This document shows positions 42,123-51,223 of a stretch of DNA of 64,000 bases, one piece after another. Origin of the DNA: Streptomyces sp. SLBN-118 (GTDB taxonomy: Bacteria > Actinomycetota > Actinomycetes > Streptomycetales > Streptomycetaceae); NCBI RefSeq assembly GCF_006715635.1, contig NZ_VFNP01000001.1:2666001-2730000 (forward strand), written 5' to 3'. The number at the start of each line of letters is the position of its first letter. The first letter of the stretch is position 1. A program made the translations under genes and the position numbers. The notes under the pieces are model-generated. The model was not told the origin of the DNA and ran no database searches. It saw only the letters and a program-made list of their open reading frames with translations.

Positions 42123-42584
42123 TCAGCAGGCGCCGACCCACTCCTCCGTGCCGTCGGAGAACTTCTGGTGCTTCCAGATCGGCACTTCGTGCTTGAGGTC
42201 GTCGATCAGCTTCCGGCAGGCCTCGAAGGCCTCGCCCCGGTGCGGGCACGAAACGGCGACGACGACCGCCAGATCGCCGACCGCCAGATCACCCACACGA
42301 TGGACCGCTGCAAGCGCCCGCACAGGAAAATCCGCCGCCACCTTCTCGGCGATACGGCGCATCTCGGCCTCCGCCGTGGGATGGCAGGAGTACCCCAGCG
42401 TGTCCACGTCCGCGCCGCCGTCGTGATTGCGCACGGTGCCGACGAAGAGCGCGATGCCGCCGGCCGCATCGTCGCCGACGGCCGCGAAGACCTCGTCGAC
42501 GGAGAGCGGGGTGTCGCGGATCGCGAGCAGACGGATGGGGTCCTGGGCCGCCTGCTCACCGGGGTGGTCGTAGGTGCTTGCCAT
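42123..42584 (-). CDS. moaE: molybdopterin synthase catalytic subunit MoaE
   Basis: A 153-residue protein that builds the dithiolene of molybdopterin together with MoaD. The family segments are ALFVGTVRNHDGG, AVHRVGDLAVGD, CPHRGEAFEACRKLID and the catalytic-lysine end PIWKHQKFSDGTEEWVG. No moaD gene is adjacent. The start is uncertain: ATGs at 42584, 42593 and 42614 are all in frame and none has a strong ribosome site; 42584 gives the usual length. It follows the epimerase gene on the same strand. Confidence 0.92.
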   Translation of the reverse strand: MASTYDHPGEQAAQDPIRLLAIRDTPLSVDEVFAAVGDDAAGGIALFVGTVRNHDGGADVDTLGYSCHPTAEAEMRRIAEKVAADFPVRALAAVHRVGDLAVGDLAVVVAVSCPHRGEAFEACRKLIDDLKHEVPIWKHQKFSDGTEEWVGAC

Positions 42585-42663
42585 GCCGTCCATCGTGCCG
42601 TACGCCACTGACATCGCGGAATAGCCCATTCGACCGGCCGGGGCGGCACCACCTTGGAGGCTC

Positions 42664-43797
42664 CTACATACGGCGCCTCGCCTTGCGCGCACGCCGCACC
42701 AGAGCGGCCGTACCGAGCAGGGCCACCGTCGCACCCGCGGCGCCGGCGGCGGTCGCGTCCTTGCGGCCGAGGCGGCGGCCCGCGACCGTGTGGCGGCCCT
42801 CCACCTCCTCCAGCAGCGCTGCCAGAACCTCCTCATTGGTCCACTGGGGACGCCAGCCCGCGTCGTGGAGCCGGCTCACACTGACCACCCAGGGGTGCAT
42901 CGTGTACGCCAGGTCCCCTGCGGGGGACGGGGTGAGGCCGATCCGGTGGAGCCGAGCCGCCGCGCCCAGGGCGACCGCCGACGGCAGCTCCATCCGGCGG
43001 ATGCCGCTGAGCTCCTCGACCTCCTCCTGTTCGAGCCAGCCGTCGCAGCCGACCGCAAGCTCGCCGTCGACCTTCTCCAGCGCGGCATACTCCAGGGCGC
43101 TCACCAGGTCCTCGACATGGCAGAACTGCCAGGTGGGACGGGATCCGGCGACCACAAGGAGGCGCGGCGACTCGAAGTAGCGGGTCAGTGCGGTGTCGGT
43201 ACCGCCCACCAGGACGGCGGGCCTTACCACCGTGACGTTCAGCCCGGGGTGGGCGCGCGGCGCACGGCGGCCCAGGCGTTCGATCTCCAGCAGGTCACCG
43301 ACGCCCGTGGCCTCGGCGGTTGCGCGCAGCTCCGCGTCCTCCGAGAGGGGGATGTCGTTCTCGGCGAGCGCCCCGTAGACCATGGCCGAGGTGCACAGGA
43401 CGACCCGGTGGACGCCTGCCGCCGCGGCGGCGGTCAGGACGGTCTGTGTGCCGCGCACGTTGTATGCCGTACGGGCGGCCGGGTCGGTCTCCAGGTCGAG
43501 GTCGAGCGCCAGGTGCACCACCACGTCCGCGCCCCGCAGCTTCTCGGCGATGGCCGGGTCGCGTACGTCGAGAATGTGCCACTGCGCCTCGGAGGTCTCG
43601 CCCCGGCGCTCGTCGATCGCGATGACCTGCTTGACCTCGTCGGACCCGGCAAGGCGCCGGGTGAGCAGGTCACCGACGCCCGTGGCGGCACCGGTGATCG
43701 CGACGACGGGGCCATGTCCGGTGGACCCGCGGCCCGTGGCCGAGGTCTGGGTTGAGCGGTTTCGCGCTGCGCGAACCTGCGGATCTGGGGAACTCAC
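42664..43797 (-). CDS. NAD-dependent epimerase/dehydratase (extended SDR)
   Basis: A 377-residue protein with a Rossmann fold. The nucleotide-binding motif AITGAATGVGDLLTRRL begins near residue 33, and LCTSAMVYG and the WQFCHVEDLVSALEYA segment are typical of extended SDRs. The usual YxxxK catalytic pair is not obvious at its expected place, so it may be an atypical or non-catalytic member. The C-terminus carries a hydrophobic stretch (AAGAAGATVALLGTAALVRR) followed by Arg/Lys residues, suggesting a membrane tail anchor. The GTG at 43797 has GGAGACGCCTG upstream. Confidence 0.75.
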   Translation of the reverse strand: MSSPDPQVRAARNRSTQTSATGRGSTGHGPVVAITGAATGVGDLLTRRLAGSDEVKQVIAIDERRGETSEAQWHILDVRDPAIAEKLRGADVVVHLALDLDLETDPAARTAYNVRGTQTVLTAAAAAGVHRVVLCTSAMVYGALAENDIPLSEDAELRATAEATGVGDLLEIERLGRRAPRAHPGLNVTVVRPAVLVGGTDTALTRYFESPRLLVVAGSRPTWQFCHVEDLVSALEYAALEKVDGELAVGCDGWLEQEEVEELSGIRRMELPSAVALGAAARLHRIGLTPSPAGDLAYTMHPWVVSVSRLHDAGWRPQWTNEEVLAALLEEVEGRHTVAGRRLGRKDATAAGAAGATVALLGTAALVRRARKARRRM

Positions 43798-43988
43798 CAG
43801 GCGTCTCCAGCGGTTGTCTTCAGTACGTGAGCGTATGAACGCGTACGCACCAGGTGCGTCCATCCTGCCGCAGGCCAAAGGTCGGCGGAGCACTGAGCCC
43901 ATATGCGGCCCGCATGTCTACGCTGGGTGGTGATGTCGGGCAGCCGCCGCCGGCAGGAAGCCGGCGGCCCTACGAGCCGAGGAAACCC

Positions 43989-45416
43989 GTGAGTGACACC
44001 CCATTCGGATTCGGCCTTCCGCCGGAGGAGCCGGAGAACGGCGACGAGGGCAAGAAGAAGGAACCCGCCGGAGGTGGCCAGGGCTCCGGCGGGCCTTCGC
44101 CTGCCAATCCCTTCGGTTTCGGCTCCGCTGGCGGTGCGGACAATCCGTTCGCCGCGATGTTCGGCTCCCTGAACCCGAACGACCTGGGGGCGGCCTTCCA
44201 GCAGCTCGGCCAGATGCTGAGCTACGAGGGCGGTCCCGTGAACTGGGACATGGCCAAGCAGATCGCGCGCCAGACGGTCTCCCAGGGCACGCCGGACGGC
44301 ACCAAGGACCAGAGCGTCGGCCCGGCCGAGCGCACCGCAGTCGAGGAGGCCGTGCGCCTCGCCGACCTGTGGCTGGACGGAGCGACCTCGCTTCCTTCCG
44401 GCGCCGGTACAGCCGTGGCGTGGAGCCGGGCCGAGTGGGTCGAGGCGACCCTTCCGGCGTGGCAGCAGCTCGTCGATCCGGTCGCCGAGCGCGTCGGTCT
44501 GGCCATGGGCGATGTGCTGCCCGAGGAGATGCAGGCCATGGCGGGCCCGCTGATCGGCATGATGCGCTCCATGGGCGGCGCGATGTTCGGCCAGCAGATC
44601 GGCCAGGCCGTGGGCGTGCTGGCCGGAGAGGTGGTCGGCTCGACCGACATCGGTCTGCCGCTCGGCCCGGCCGGCAAGGCCGCGCTCCTTCCACTGAACA
44701 TCGATGCGCTCGGCAAGGACCTCGGTGTGCCCAGGGAGGAGGTGCGGCTGTATCTCGCCCTGCGCGAGGCCGCCCACCAGCGGCTCTTCGCGCACGTGCC
44801 GTGGCTGCGCTCGCATCTGTTCGGCGCGGTCGAGGCGTACGCACGCGGGATCAAGGTCGACACGAGCAAGCTGGAGGACGTGGTCGGCCAGTTCGACCCG
44901 CAGAACCCCGAGCAGCTTCAAGAAGCCCTCCAGCAGGGCATGTTCCAGCCGGAGGACACCCCCGAGCAGAAGGCGTCGTTGGCCCGTCTGGAGACCGCGC
45001 TGGCGCTCGTCGAGGGCTGGGTGGACGCGGTGGTCCACGAGGCGGCGTCGACCCGGCTGACCTCCGCGGCCGCCCTGCGCGAGACGCTGCGCAGGCGGCG
45101 GGCATCCGGCGGCCCGGCCGAGCAGACGTTCGCGACGCTGATCGGCCTTCAGCTGCGTCCGCGACGGCTGCGGGACGCCTCCCGGCTGTGGGCATCACTC
45201 ACCGACGCCCGGGGCGTGGACGGGCGCGACAGCCTGTGGGCGCACCCGGACATGCTGCCGACAGCCGACGATCTCGACGACCCGGACGGCTTCGTCCACC
45301 GTGAGCAGCTCGACTTCTCCGAGCTGGACAAGATGCTCGGCGAGGCCGCGGGCGGGAACAAGCCGAATCTCGACAAGGATCTCGGCACGGACGACGAGGG
45401 CGACAAGGACCAGTGA
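43989..45416 (+). CDS. DUF2342 zinc-dependent hydrolase-like protein
   Basis: A 475-residue protein of the actinobacterial DUF2342 family, homologous to Rv3195. The first 75 residues are Gly/Pro-rich and disordered. The folded part starts at SLNPNDLGAAFQQLGQML and includes REAAHQRLFAHVPWL, where HEXXH-like metalloprotease activity has been proposed for the family; the exact HEXXH string is not present. The GTG at 43989 follows GAGGAAACCC; an ATG at 43914 in frame would add 25 residues without a ribosome site. Its stop overlaps the Nudix gene start. Confidence 0.75.
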   Translation: MSDTPFGFGLPPEEPENGDEGKKKEPAGGGQGSGGPSPANPFGFGSAGGADNPFAAMFGSLNPNDLGAAFQQLGQMLSYEGGPVNWDMAKQIARQTVSQGTPDGTKDQSVGPAERTAVEEAVRLADLWLDGATSLPSGAGTAVAWSRAEWVEATLPAWQQLVDPVAERVGLAMGDVLPEEMQAMAGPLIGMMRSMGGAMFGQQIGQAVGVLAGEVVGSTDIGLPLGPAGKAALLPLNIDALGKDLGVPREEVRLYLALREAAHQRLFAHVPWLRSHLFGAVEAYARGIKVDTSKLEDVVGQFDPQNPEQLQEALQQGMFQPEDTPEQKASLARLETALALVEGWVDAVVHEAASTRLTSAAALRETLRRRRASGGPAEQTFATLIGLQLRPRRLRDASRLWASLTDARGVDGRDSLWAHPDMLPTADDLDDPDGFVHREQLDFSELDKMLGEAAGGNKPNLDKDLGTDDEGDKDQ

Positions 45417-45934
45417 GCCTGCACGACGACGCGGTCCTCACACTGAAGAGCTACGAGGACCAGGAAGAGCTGCGCCGGCTCTATCTGGACCATCTGGCGG
45501 CGCATCCAGACGGAATGTGGAAGGCCTGCGAGGCGGGGCACGTCACGGCCAGTGCGCTGGTCGTCGACCCCGGGCGCGGGCGGGTGCTGCTGACCCTGCA
45601 CAAGAAGCTGGGCATGTGGCTGCAGATGGGAGGCCACTGCGAGCCGGACGACACGACACTTGCCGCCGCCGCGCTGCGCGAGGCCACGGAGGAGTCGGGG
45701 ATCAGCGGCCTGACGCTGCTGCCCGGTGGCCCCGTACGGCTCGACCGGCACCCGATTCCGGCGCCCTGCCACTGGCATCTCGATGTGCAGTACGCGGCGC
45801 TGGCTCCGTCCGGAGCCGTCGAGGAGATCAGCGAGGAGTCGCTGGATCTGCGCTGGTTCGCCTACGACGAGGTGGCCGATGTGGCCGACAAGTCGGTCGT
45901 ACGACTGCTTGAGCTGACGCGCGCGGCTCTGTAG
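45413..45934 (+). CDS. Nudix hydrolase
   Basis: A 173-residue hydrolase. The Nudix box GHCEPDDTTLAAAALREATEES (residues about 72-93, given here in its 22-residue span with the REATEES metal site at the end) is intact. The upstream LVVDPGRGRVLLTLHKKLGMWLQ forms the usual lead strand. The substrate cannot be told from the box. The GTG start at 45413 overlaps the DUF2342 stop by 4 bases, so the two are translationally coupled. Confidence 0.87.
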   Translation: MSLHDDAVLTLKSYEDQEELRRLYLDHLAAHPDGMWKACEAGHVTASALVVDPGRGRVLLTLHKKLGMWLQMGGHCEPDDTTLAAAALREATEESGISGLTLLPGGPVRLDRHPIPAPCHWHLDVQYAALAPSGAVEEISEESLDLRWFAYDEVADVADKSVVRLLELTRAAL

Positions 45935-45947
45935 CGAGCAATAGGTA

Positions 45948-45985
45948 CGTAAGGGGGCGGCCTCCGAGGAGGCCGCCCCCTTACG
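45948..45985. terminator. terminator between the Nudix gene and the AIM24 array
   Basis: A perfect 18-bp stem (CGTAAGGGGGCGGCCTCC / GGAGGCCGCCCCCTTACG) with a GA loop begins 13 bp after the Nudix stop. The end of the convergent AIM24 gene lies 17 bp beyond, so it serves both directions. Confidence 0.9.
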
Positions 45986-46001
45986 CGTGTCCTATGGCGC
46001 G

Positions 46002-46757
46002 TCAGTTCCAGGCGTTGTTCTGGTTCTGGGCATGGGCGCCGTGCTGGCCCACCCCGTACTGCGCACGCAGCCCCTGCCCGATCTCGGCGCTCTGGGGCGG
46101 CATGACCTCACTGGGCTGCACCAGCGCGAAGCCCTGGCCCAGGAAGCTCAGTTCCCAGCCCTCGCCGGTGCTGCCGCGCCTTCGCCGTACACCGGAGGAA
46201 TGCGTCTGCGCCTGCATCTGCACCCGCAGCCCGGACGACCATGCGACGATCGCATCGGCGTCGGCGTTGACGTACTTGTCGGGCGTCACCTGCATCATCA
46301 GCGGCTGGCCCGAGGTCATCAGCGCGACCTTCCCCCGACCGGAGATATTGAGCTGGTACTTCCCGGAACCGGAGATTCCGTACTGGCTGTCCACCGCGAT
46401 GACTTCGGTGTGCAGCGCGGAGTCGAGTGCCAGGACATAGGCACTGTCGACGGTCATGCCCTCCTGGTCGACGTCCACGACATGGATGTACTGAGCGAGG
46501 TTGGCGAAGTAGACGGTCCCCTGGCCCGAGCAGCGCATCAGGTCCAGGCCCTCGCCGGTGTTGGCGCGGGCACGGCGCTGATTGCTCGTCTGGTACTCGC
46601 CGTCGAAATCGACAAGCCCCTGGTACGCGACCATGGCGCCCTTGCGGGCGAGGACATCGTCGTGGCCGGCGAGCGAGACCCGCAGGAGCTGCGGGTTCTG
46701 CACCACGTACCGGTCCTGGGACTGCTGTTCCGTGTGGCTGAAAAGCGGACTCTGCAT
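46002..46757 (-). CDS. AIM24 family protein 1
   Basis: A 251-residue protein of the AIM24 family (beta-helix-like domain, residues about 15-220). Recurrent family pieces are LARKGAMVAYQGLVDF, MRCSGQGTVYFANLAQYIHV and ISGSGKYQLNISGRGKVALM. The C-terminal 30 residues are Gln/Asn-rich. AIM24 is named after a yeast mitochondrial inner-membrane protein; bacterial function is unknown. It is the last of three same-strand AIM24 genes, 18 bp after the preceding one. Confidence 0.8.
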   Translation of the reverse strand: MQSPLFSHTEQQSQDRYVVQNPQLLRVSLAGHDDVLARKGAMVAYQGLVDFDGEYQTSNQRRARANTGEGLDLMRCSGQGTVYFANLAQYIHVVDVDQEGMTVDSAYVLALDSALHTEVIAVDSQYGISGSGKYQLNISGRGKVALMTSGQPLMMQVTPDKYVNADADAIVAWSSGLRVQMQAQTHSSGVRRRRGSTGEGWELSFLGQGFALVQPSEVMPPQSAEIGQGLRAQYGVGQHGAHAQNQNNAWN

Positions 46758-46775
46758 GGCGTGTTCTCGCTCCCC

Positions 46776-47456
46776 TCAGTTCCGGATCCGCAGGCGGTCC
46801 GTACTGTCCTCGCTCGGCTGGACGACGACGATGCCCTGGCCCGAGAAGGCCATCTGGTAAGCCTCGCCGCTGCCCCGCCCGATCAGCGAGGAGGCCTTGA
46901 AGCTGCGCTTGCCCTTCACCTTGAGGTTCGGGGACCAGGCGACAAGGGCGTCCGGGTCGACATAGGTCTCGTCCTCGCCGCGGCCGCAGTCGACGACGAT
47001 CGGCGTGCCGCGCGAAGTGAGGGCCACCCAGCCGGTGCCCGCGATCTCGACGTTCCACAGGCCCTGGCCGGCGAACTTGGCCAGGCCCTTGACCCGCTCG
47101 ACGCCCCACTGGAGGTGTGCGTCGAAGGCCAGCAGATTGGTGCCGTTGACCGAGAGCGAGTCGTTGTTGAGGTTGATGACGACGACATCCGCGCCGTAGT
47201 CGGCGAGGTAGAGCAGTCCGTCGCCGGAGCACTTCATGACGGGAGTGCCCTCACCGGTCACCCACTGGGAGGCGATCTGGCGGACGGCGGGCGGATTCGG
47301 CTCGTACTGGACGAAGCCTTCGTAGGCCACCATCGAGCCGGTGCGCGCGTACAGGTCCTGGCCACTGGACATGGCGACCTTGAGCATGGCGCGGCCGTGG
47401 TTCTCCATCCGGGCCGCGATCGGGGTCGGGGCGAAGCCCGCGAGTTGCTGGTTCAT
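46776..47456 (-). CDS. AIM24 family protein 2
   Basis: A 226-residue AIM24 protein beginning MNQQLAGFAPTPIAARMENH. It shares with its neighbours the patterns YARTGSMVAYEGFVQY, MKCSGDGLLYLADYGADVVV and FSGQGIVVVQPSE. GGGAGCCCGAAGAA supplies the ribosome site for the ATG at 47456, 14 bp after the stop of the TerD-AIM24 gene. It seems to have arisen by tandem duplication with the flanking AIM24 genes, but has diverged considerably. Confidence 0.8.
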   Translation of the reverse strand: MNQQLAGFAPTPIAARMENHGRAMLKVAMSSGQDLYARTGSMVAYEGFVQYEPNPPAVRQIASQWVTGEGTPVMKCSGDGLLYLADYGADVVVINLNNDSLSVNGTNLLAFDAHLQWGVERVKGLAKFAGQGLWNVEIAGTGWVALTSRGTPIVVDCGRGEDETYVDPDALVAWSPNLKVKGKRSFKASSLIGRGSGEAYQMAFSGQGIVVVQPSEDSTDRLRIRN

Positions 47457-47470
47457 TTCTTCGGGCTCCC

Positions 47471-49093
47471 TCAGACCTCGTACGGCTGGACGACGATGAA
47501 GTTGCCGGGGGCACCCCGGAACTGGAGGTTGACGGTCTCTCCGCTGTGTCCCGGGTACGCGTTGCGGCGAAGCCGGACCTGGCTGGAGAGGATCACCTGG
47601 GACGCTGCCGACCAGGCGACGACCGCGTTGCAGTCGGCGAAGGTCGTCGGCGTGACCGGGAGGACCACGGGAACGCCATGGGTCTTCACGACGACCGTGC
47701 CCGTGCCCTGGAACATCATGGTGAACAGCGCGCCGCCGGGAATGCCGTGGCCCTCGATCCTGCGGACTTCGTGCTGCAGGGACTCGTCGAAGGCAAGGAC
47801 GTTCTCGGCGGAGACGCAAATGCCGTCGCCCTGCAGCTCGATGGAGTGCAGATGAGCGCCGTTCTCGGCGAGGAAGACCTGTCCGCGGCCGGAGCAGCGC
47901 ATCAGCTGCATCTCCTGGCCGGTGGTGTTGCCCACGATGCGTCCGGCGAAACCGGCGCCCTTGTAGCTGAAGTCGACCTTGCCCTGGTACATCACCATGC
48001 TGCCCTGACGGGCCAGCACGGGCATGCCGCCCATGGTGAGATCGACCCGCATGAGCTGCTGGTTCTGGGGAGTCCAGCGCTGGCCTGTGGCGCTCTCGCG
48101 ATACGGCTGGAGGGCCGCCTGAAGACCGGCGCCCGTTTGCGGGACACCCTGCGGAACCCCGTGCGGCATGCCGGGAGGCTGCTGTCCGTACGGGGAGGGT
48201 GCCTGCTGTCCGTACGGCGAAGGCGCGCCCGGTGGGACCTGGCCGGGGACCTGACCCGGCATCTGTCCCGGGACCTGGCCGTACTGCGGCTGCAGGGGCG
48301 GCTGTCCGTGCGGGGCCGGGGCAGGCGGCGGCACAACGCCCGCGGGCGGGCTCATCGGAGCCGCGATGGTGGGCGCGGCGTGGAGCTGCGGGTTCGGCTG
48401 CGGAGCAGGTGCAGGAGCGGCGGGTGCGCCGAACGAGGGCGGAGGCTGCGGGGCCTGAGGCGCCTGCGGTGCGGCCGGTGCCCCGAACGCCGGAGGCGCG
48501 GCGGCCTGCGGGGGCGGCGCGAACGACGGCGCGGCGCCCTGGGGCTGCTGCGCGGCCGGCTGCTCCTCGGCGACCTCACCGCCGAAGTTCTTGAGCAGCG
48601 CGTCGAGCCCGCCGTCGAAGCCCTGGCCGACGGCGGCGAAGCGCCAGACGTCCTTCAGGTAGAAGTCGCCCAGCATCACCGCACGCTCGGTGGTGAACTC
48701 CGAGCCTGTGAAGGCGTACCTGACGACCTCCTCGCCTCCCGCGACGATACGGATGTAACCGGGGCCGACCTGCGACATCTGTCCGGCGCCGTCGATCGTC
48801 GCAGTGAAGGAGAGCCGGTGGATGTTCGCCGGAATGCGGTCCAGCGTGACGCGGAAGGACTCGGTGTCACCGGACTGCGCGCCGAGCAGCTGGATGGACT
48901 CCTCGGGTGATTTCGGCTGGTTGAAGAAGATGAAGTACCGGTCGTCCGAAAGCTGCTCGTTGGCGTCGAGTCCGAAGCAGCTGATGTCGAAGGTCAGCCC
49001 AGGAGCGGCGATCTGCACACCTACGTACAGATCCGTTCCCGGCGTCAGATCACTGATCTTGGCCTTGTGGCCGCGTTGGAATTCCCTGGCCAT
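47471..49093 (-). CDS. TerD-AIM24 fusion protein
   Basis: A 540-residue protein of two domains. Residues about 1-180 are a TerD domain (LTPGTDLYVGVQIAAPGLTF, FFNQPKSPEESIQLLG, ERAVMLGDFYLKDVWRFAAV), the calcium-binding fold of tellurite-resistance/stress proteins. Residues about 190-325 are a Pro/Gln/Ala-rich linker with short GQVPGQ and SPYGQQ repeats. Residues about 330-540 are an AIM24 domain (LARQGSMVMYQGKVDF, LMRCSGRGQVFLAENG). The ATG at 49093 begins the TerD domain directly. It is first in a three-gene AIM24 operon, suggesting the three act together at a membrane or in a stress complex. Confidence 0.85.
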   Translation of the reverse strand: MAREFQRGHKAKISDLTPGTDLYVGVQIAAPGLTFDISCFGLDANEQLSDDRYFIFFNQPKSPEESIQLLGAQSGDTESFRVTLDRIPANIHRLSFTATIDGAGQMSQVGPGYIRIVAGGEEVVRYAFTGSEFTTERAVMLGDFYLKDVWRFAAVGQGFDGGLDALLKNFGGEVAEEQPAAQQPQGAAPSFAPPPQAAAPPAFGAPAAPQAPQAPQPPPSFGAPAAPAPAPQPNPQLHAAPTIAAPMSPPAGVVPPPAPAPHGQPPLQPQYGQVPGQMPGQVPGQVPPGAPSPYGQQAPSPYGQQPPGMPHGVPQGVPQTGAGLQAALQPYRESATGQRWTPQNQQLMRVDLTMGGMPVLARQGSMVMYQGKVDFSYKGAGFAGRIVGNTTGQEMQLMRCSGRGQVFLAENGAHLHSIELQGDGICVSAENVLAFDESLQHEVRRIEGHGIPGGALFTMMFQGTGTVVVKTHGVPVVLPVTPTTFADCNAVVAWSAASQVILSSQVRLRRNAYPGHSGETVNLQFRGAPGNFIVVQPYEV

Positions 49094-49201
49094 GCGTAAC
49101 GACCGTCCCCCATCCCGAAAGGTGAATCCGTCGCGCCAGGCTAACGGCTCAGTCAGACATTGAGCCAAGCCGGTACAGATTCGGTACAGGACGGTCGCCG
49201 G

Positions 49202-49804
49202 TCACTCTCCGCGTGCGGCGGGCAGGTGCGGCAGCCGGTCGGCCGCGACGACGCCCTCGAGATAGCCCCGCGCACGCTCGGTGCGCGGATACGCCTCGAG
49301 GAGTCGCCAGAAGCGCGGTCCGTGGCCCGGCACCAGGAGATGGGCCAGTTCATGGACGAGCACATAGTCGACGACGTACTCGGGCATCCCCTGCAGGCGG
49401 TGCGACAGGCGGATGCTGCCCTCCGCCGGGGTGCAGGAGCCCCAGCGGGTGTTCTGGTTCGTCACCCATCGCACGGATGTCGGTCTTGCGCGTCCGTCCA
49501 GATACTGGGCGGACAAACGCTCGGCGCGCTCGGCCAGTTCACTGTCGCCGAGGATGCGCTTGCTCTCCTGGGCGGCGAGCTTGTCGAGCATCACCGTGAC
49601 CCAGCGCCGCTCCTCCGCCTCGGACATCCGGGCGGGGATCAGGACGATGGTGCGGTCACCCTCGCGGTAGGCGGAGACCGTTCGGCTGCGCCGGGTGCTC
49701 CTTCGGACCTCGACCGCGCTCGTCCCCGATCCGCGGGGCGGTCGGCTTTTCGTGCTGCGCTGTGGGGTCTCCCCAGCGAAGCGAGGGGACGGGTCGACGG
49801 ACAC
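49202..49804 (-). CDS. YgjP/SprT-like M48-type metallopeptidase
   Basis: A 200-residue protein of the YgjP-like (DUF45) metal-dependent hydrolase family. VLVHELAHLLVPGHGPRFW gives HELAH plus the third His ligand (GHGPRFW), and RWGSCTPAEGSIRLSHRL is the usual preceding strand motif. The N-terminal 45 residues are basic and probably disordered. The GTG at 49804 is the only candidate with coding continuity; the ribosome site is weak. Function unknown. Confidence 0.85.
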   Translation of the reverse strand: MSVDPSPRFAGETPQRSTKSRPPRGSGTSAVEVRRSTRRSRTVSAYREGDRTIVLIPARMSEAEERRWVTVMLDKLAAQESKRILGDSELAERAERLSAQYLDGRARPTSVRWVTNQNTRWGSCTPAEGSIRLSHRLQGMPEYVVDYVLVHELAHLLVPGHGPRFWRLLEAYPRTERARGYLEGVVAADRLPHLPAARGE

Positions 49805-50015
49805 GCCCCGACGTTACCCGCTGCCAGTGGGGGAAGTCCCGCCTCCGGAACGGTTCGAGCTTGATCCACTCCATGGCTGCACCATTTGAACGACTAATAC
49901 CCCATGCCTGTGGATAACTTTTCACATCCCTCGGCGCTGCCGTGCATTCTGACAACAGATCAGCGGAGAGATCCGACAAGACTTCAACGGGGACGTTGGG
50001 ACGGGGGACGTGTAA

Positions 50016-51158
50016 ATGCATCCGATGGTGAAGCCTGCCCTGAAGCGGGCATGGCGGGAGCGGCAGTCGGTGCAGTTCGGGGTGACGCCCGCGCATGCGG
50101 TGACGGTCGGCCCGGTGGATACGGCGACGGGAACCCTGCTCGAGTTGTTCGACGGGACGCGGGGACTGCCGCTGCTGCGCCAGGAAGCACGGGCGATAGG
50201 GCTTCCGGAGGGACAAGTGGACGCACTTGTGAAGCGGTTGACAGCGGCCGGACTGCTCGACGATCCGACGGGCGGGGGGCCCGCGGCCGAAGCGTTACGG
50301 AAACGGACAGGCGCGTTCGACCGGCTGCGCCCCGATCTGGCATCGCTGTCCGTGATCGATCCCGAACCGGGCGGCGGGATACGGCGCCTGGCGGCCCGGC
50401 GAGCGATGCATGTCCATGTCCGGGGGGCGGGCCGAGTGGGTGCGACGGTCGCGTCGCTGCTGTCGGCCTCAGGGGTGGGCCGGGTCGAAGTGCTCGACGG
50501 CGGGTGCGCGGAGCCGTGGGACGTGGCCCCCGGCGGACTGCCGGCGGAAGCGATCGGCCACCGGCGGGAGGCGGCGGCCCGGCAGCTGGTGCGGCGGACC
50601 TCACCCGACCGCCCGCCGCGCGCGACCGAGTCCAGGACGGCACCGGGCACTGGTGAGCCAGGTCTGTCTCTGGTTGTGGTGACCCCACGGGACGGCCTCG
50701 CGGCCTACGCACCCGACCCGGCCGGCGCCACGGATTGGATCGCCGGCGGAACGCCCCATATCTATGCGGGAGTTGTCGAAGCGACCGGTGTGGTCGGCCC
50801 CTTGGTGCTGCCCGGCGGGACGGCATGCGCAAGCTGTCTGGAGCTGGACGGCGTGGAGCGGGATCCGGGCAGGGCAAGGCTGCTCGCGCAGTGGCGGTCG
50901 GGACCCCGCGCCTTGCCGGCCTGCGATGTCGCCCTGGCCACGGCGGTTGCAGGGATGACGGCGGCGCACGCACTGTCTTTTCTCGACGGGGAACTGCCCG
51001 CGAGCACGGGAGCGCGATGGGAGGTTTCGCTGCCGCTGCTGGAATGGCGCTCGGAGACGTTCACGCCACATCTCCACTGTGCCTGCGGGGCGAGAGGGAA
51101 GAGTGAGGCGAGACACACGGCGGAGTTCGGGTCACCGCACGAGACAATGGCCGGGTAA
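50016..51158 (+). CDS. ThiF/E1-like nucleotide-binding protein
   Basis: A 380-residue protein. After about 125 residues without clear homology comes a Rossmann nucleotide-binding motif, VHVRGAGRVGATVASLLSAS, followed by VEVLDGGCAEPWDVAPGGL, as in ThiF/MoeB/E1 enzymes (family role: adenylation of a ubiquitin-like or peptide C-terminus). Two cysteine pairs, CASCLELD and CACGARG, could bind zinc. The first 120 residues resemble the precursor-recognition-like extension of some cyclodehydratases, but no peptide precursor or YcaO gene is nearby. ATG at 50016 with GGGGGACG upstream; an in-frame ATG follows at 50025. Confidence 0.7.
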   Translation: MHPMVKPALKRAWRERQSVQFGVTPAHAVTVGPVDTATGTLLELFDGTRGLPLLRQEARAIGLPEGQVDALVKRLTAAGLLDDPTGGGPAAEALRKRTGAFDRLRPDLASLSVIDPEPGGGIRRLAARRAMHVHVRGAGRVGATVASLLSASGVGRVEVLDGGCAEPWDVAPGGLPAEAIGHRREAAARQLVRRTSPDRPPRATESRTAPGTGEPGLSLVVVTPRDGLAAYAPDPAGATDWIAGGTPHIYAGVVEATGVVGPLVLPGGTACASCLELDGVERDPGRARLLAQWRSGPRALPACDVALATAVAGMTAAHALSFLDGELPASTGARWEVSLPLLEWRSETFTPHLHCACGARGKSEARHTAEFGSPHETMAG

Positions 51159-51223
51159 CGGCCGTCAACGGAGCAATGCCGTAAGGCACACGCGGCACGG
51201 CTGTCTGGGATTTGGAGGGGCAC

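Noticed and set aside
50016..51158. RiPP or TOMM biosynthetic cluster around the ThiF-like gene
   Set aside because: No YcaO, dehydrogenase or short precursor gene lies nearby; neighbours are core genes.
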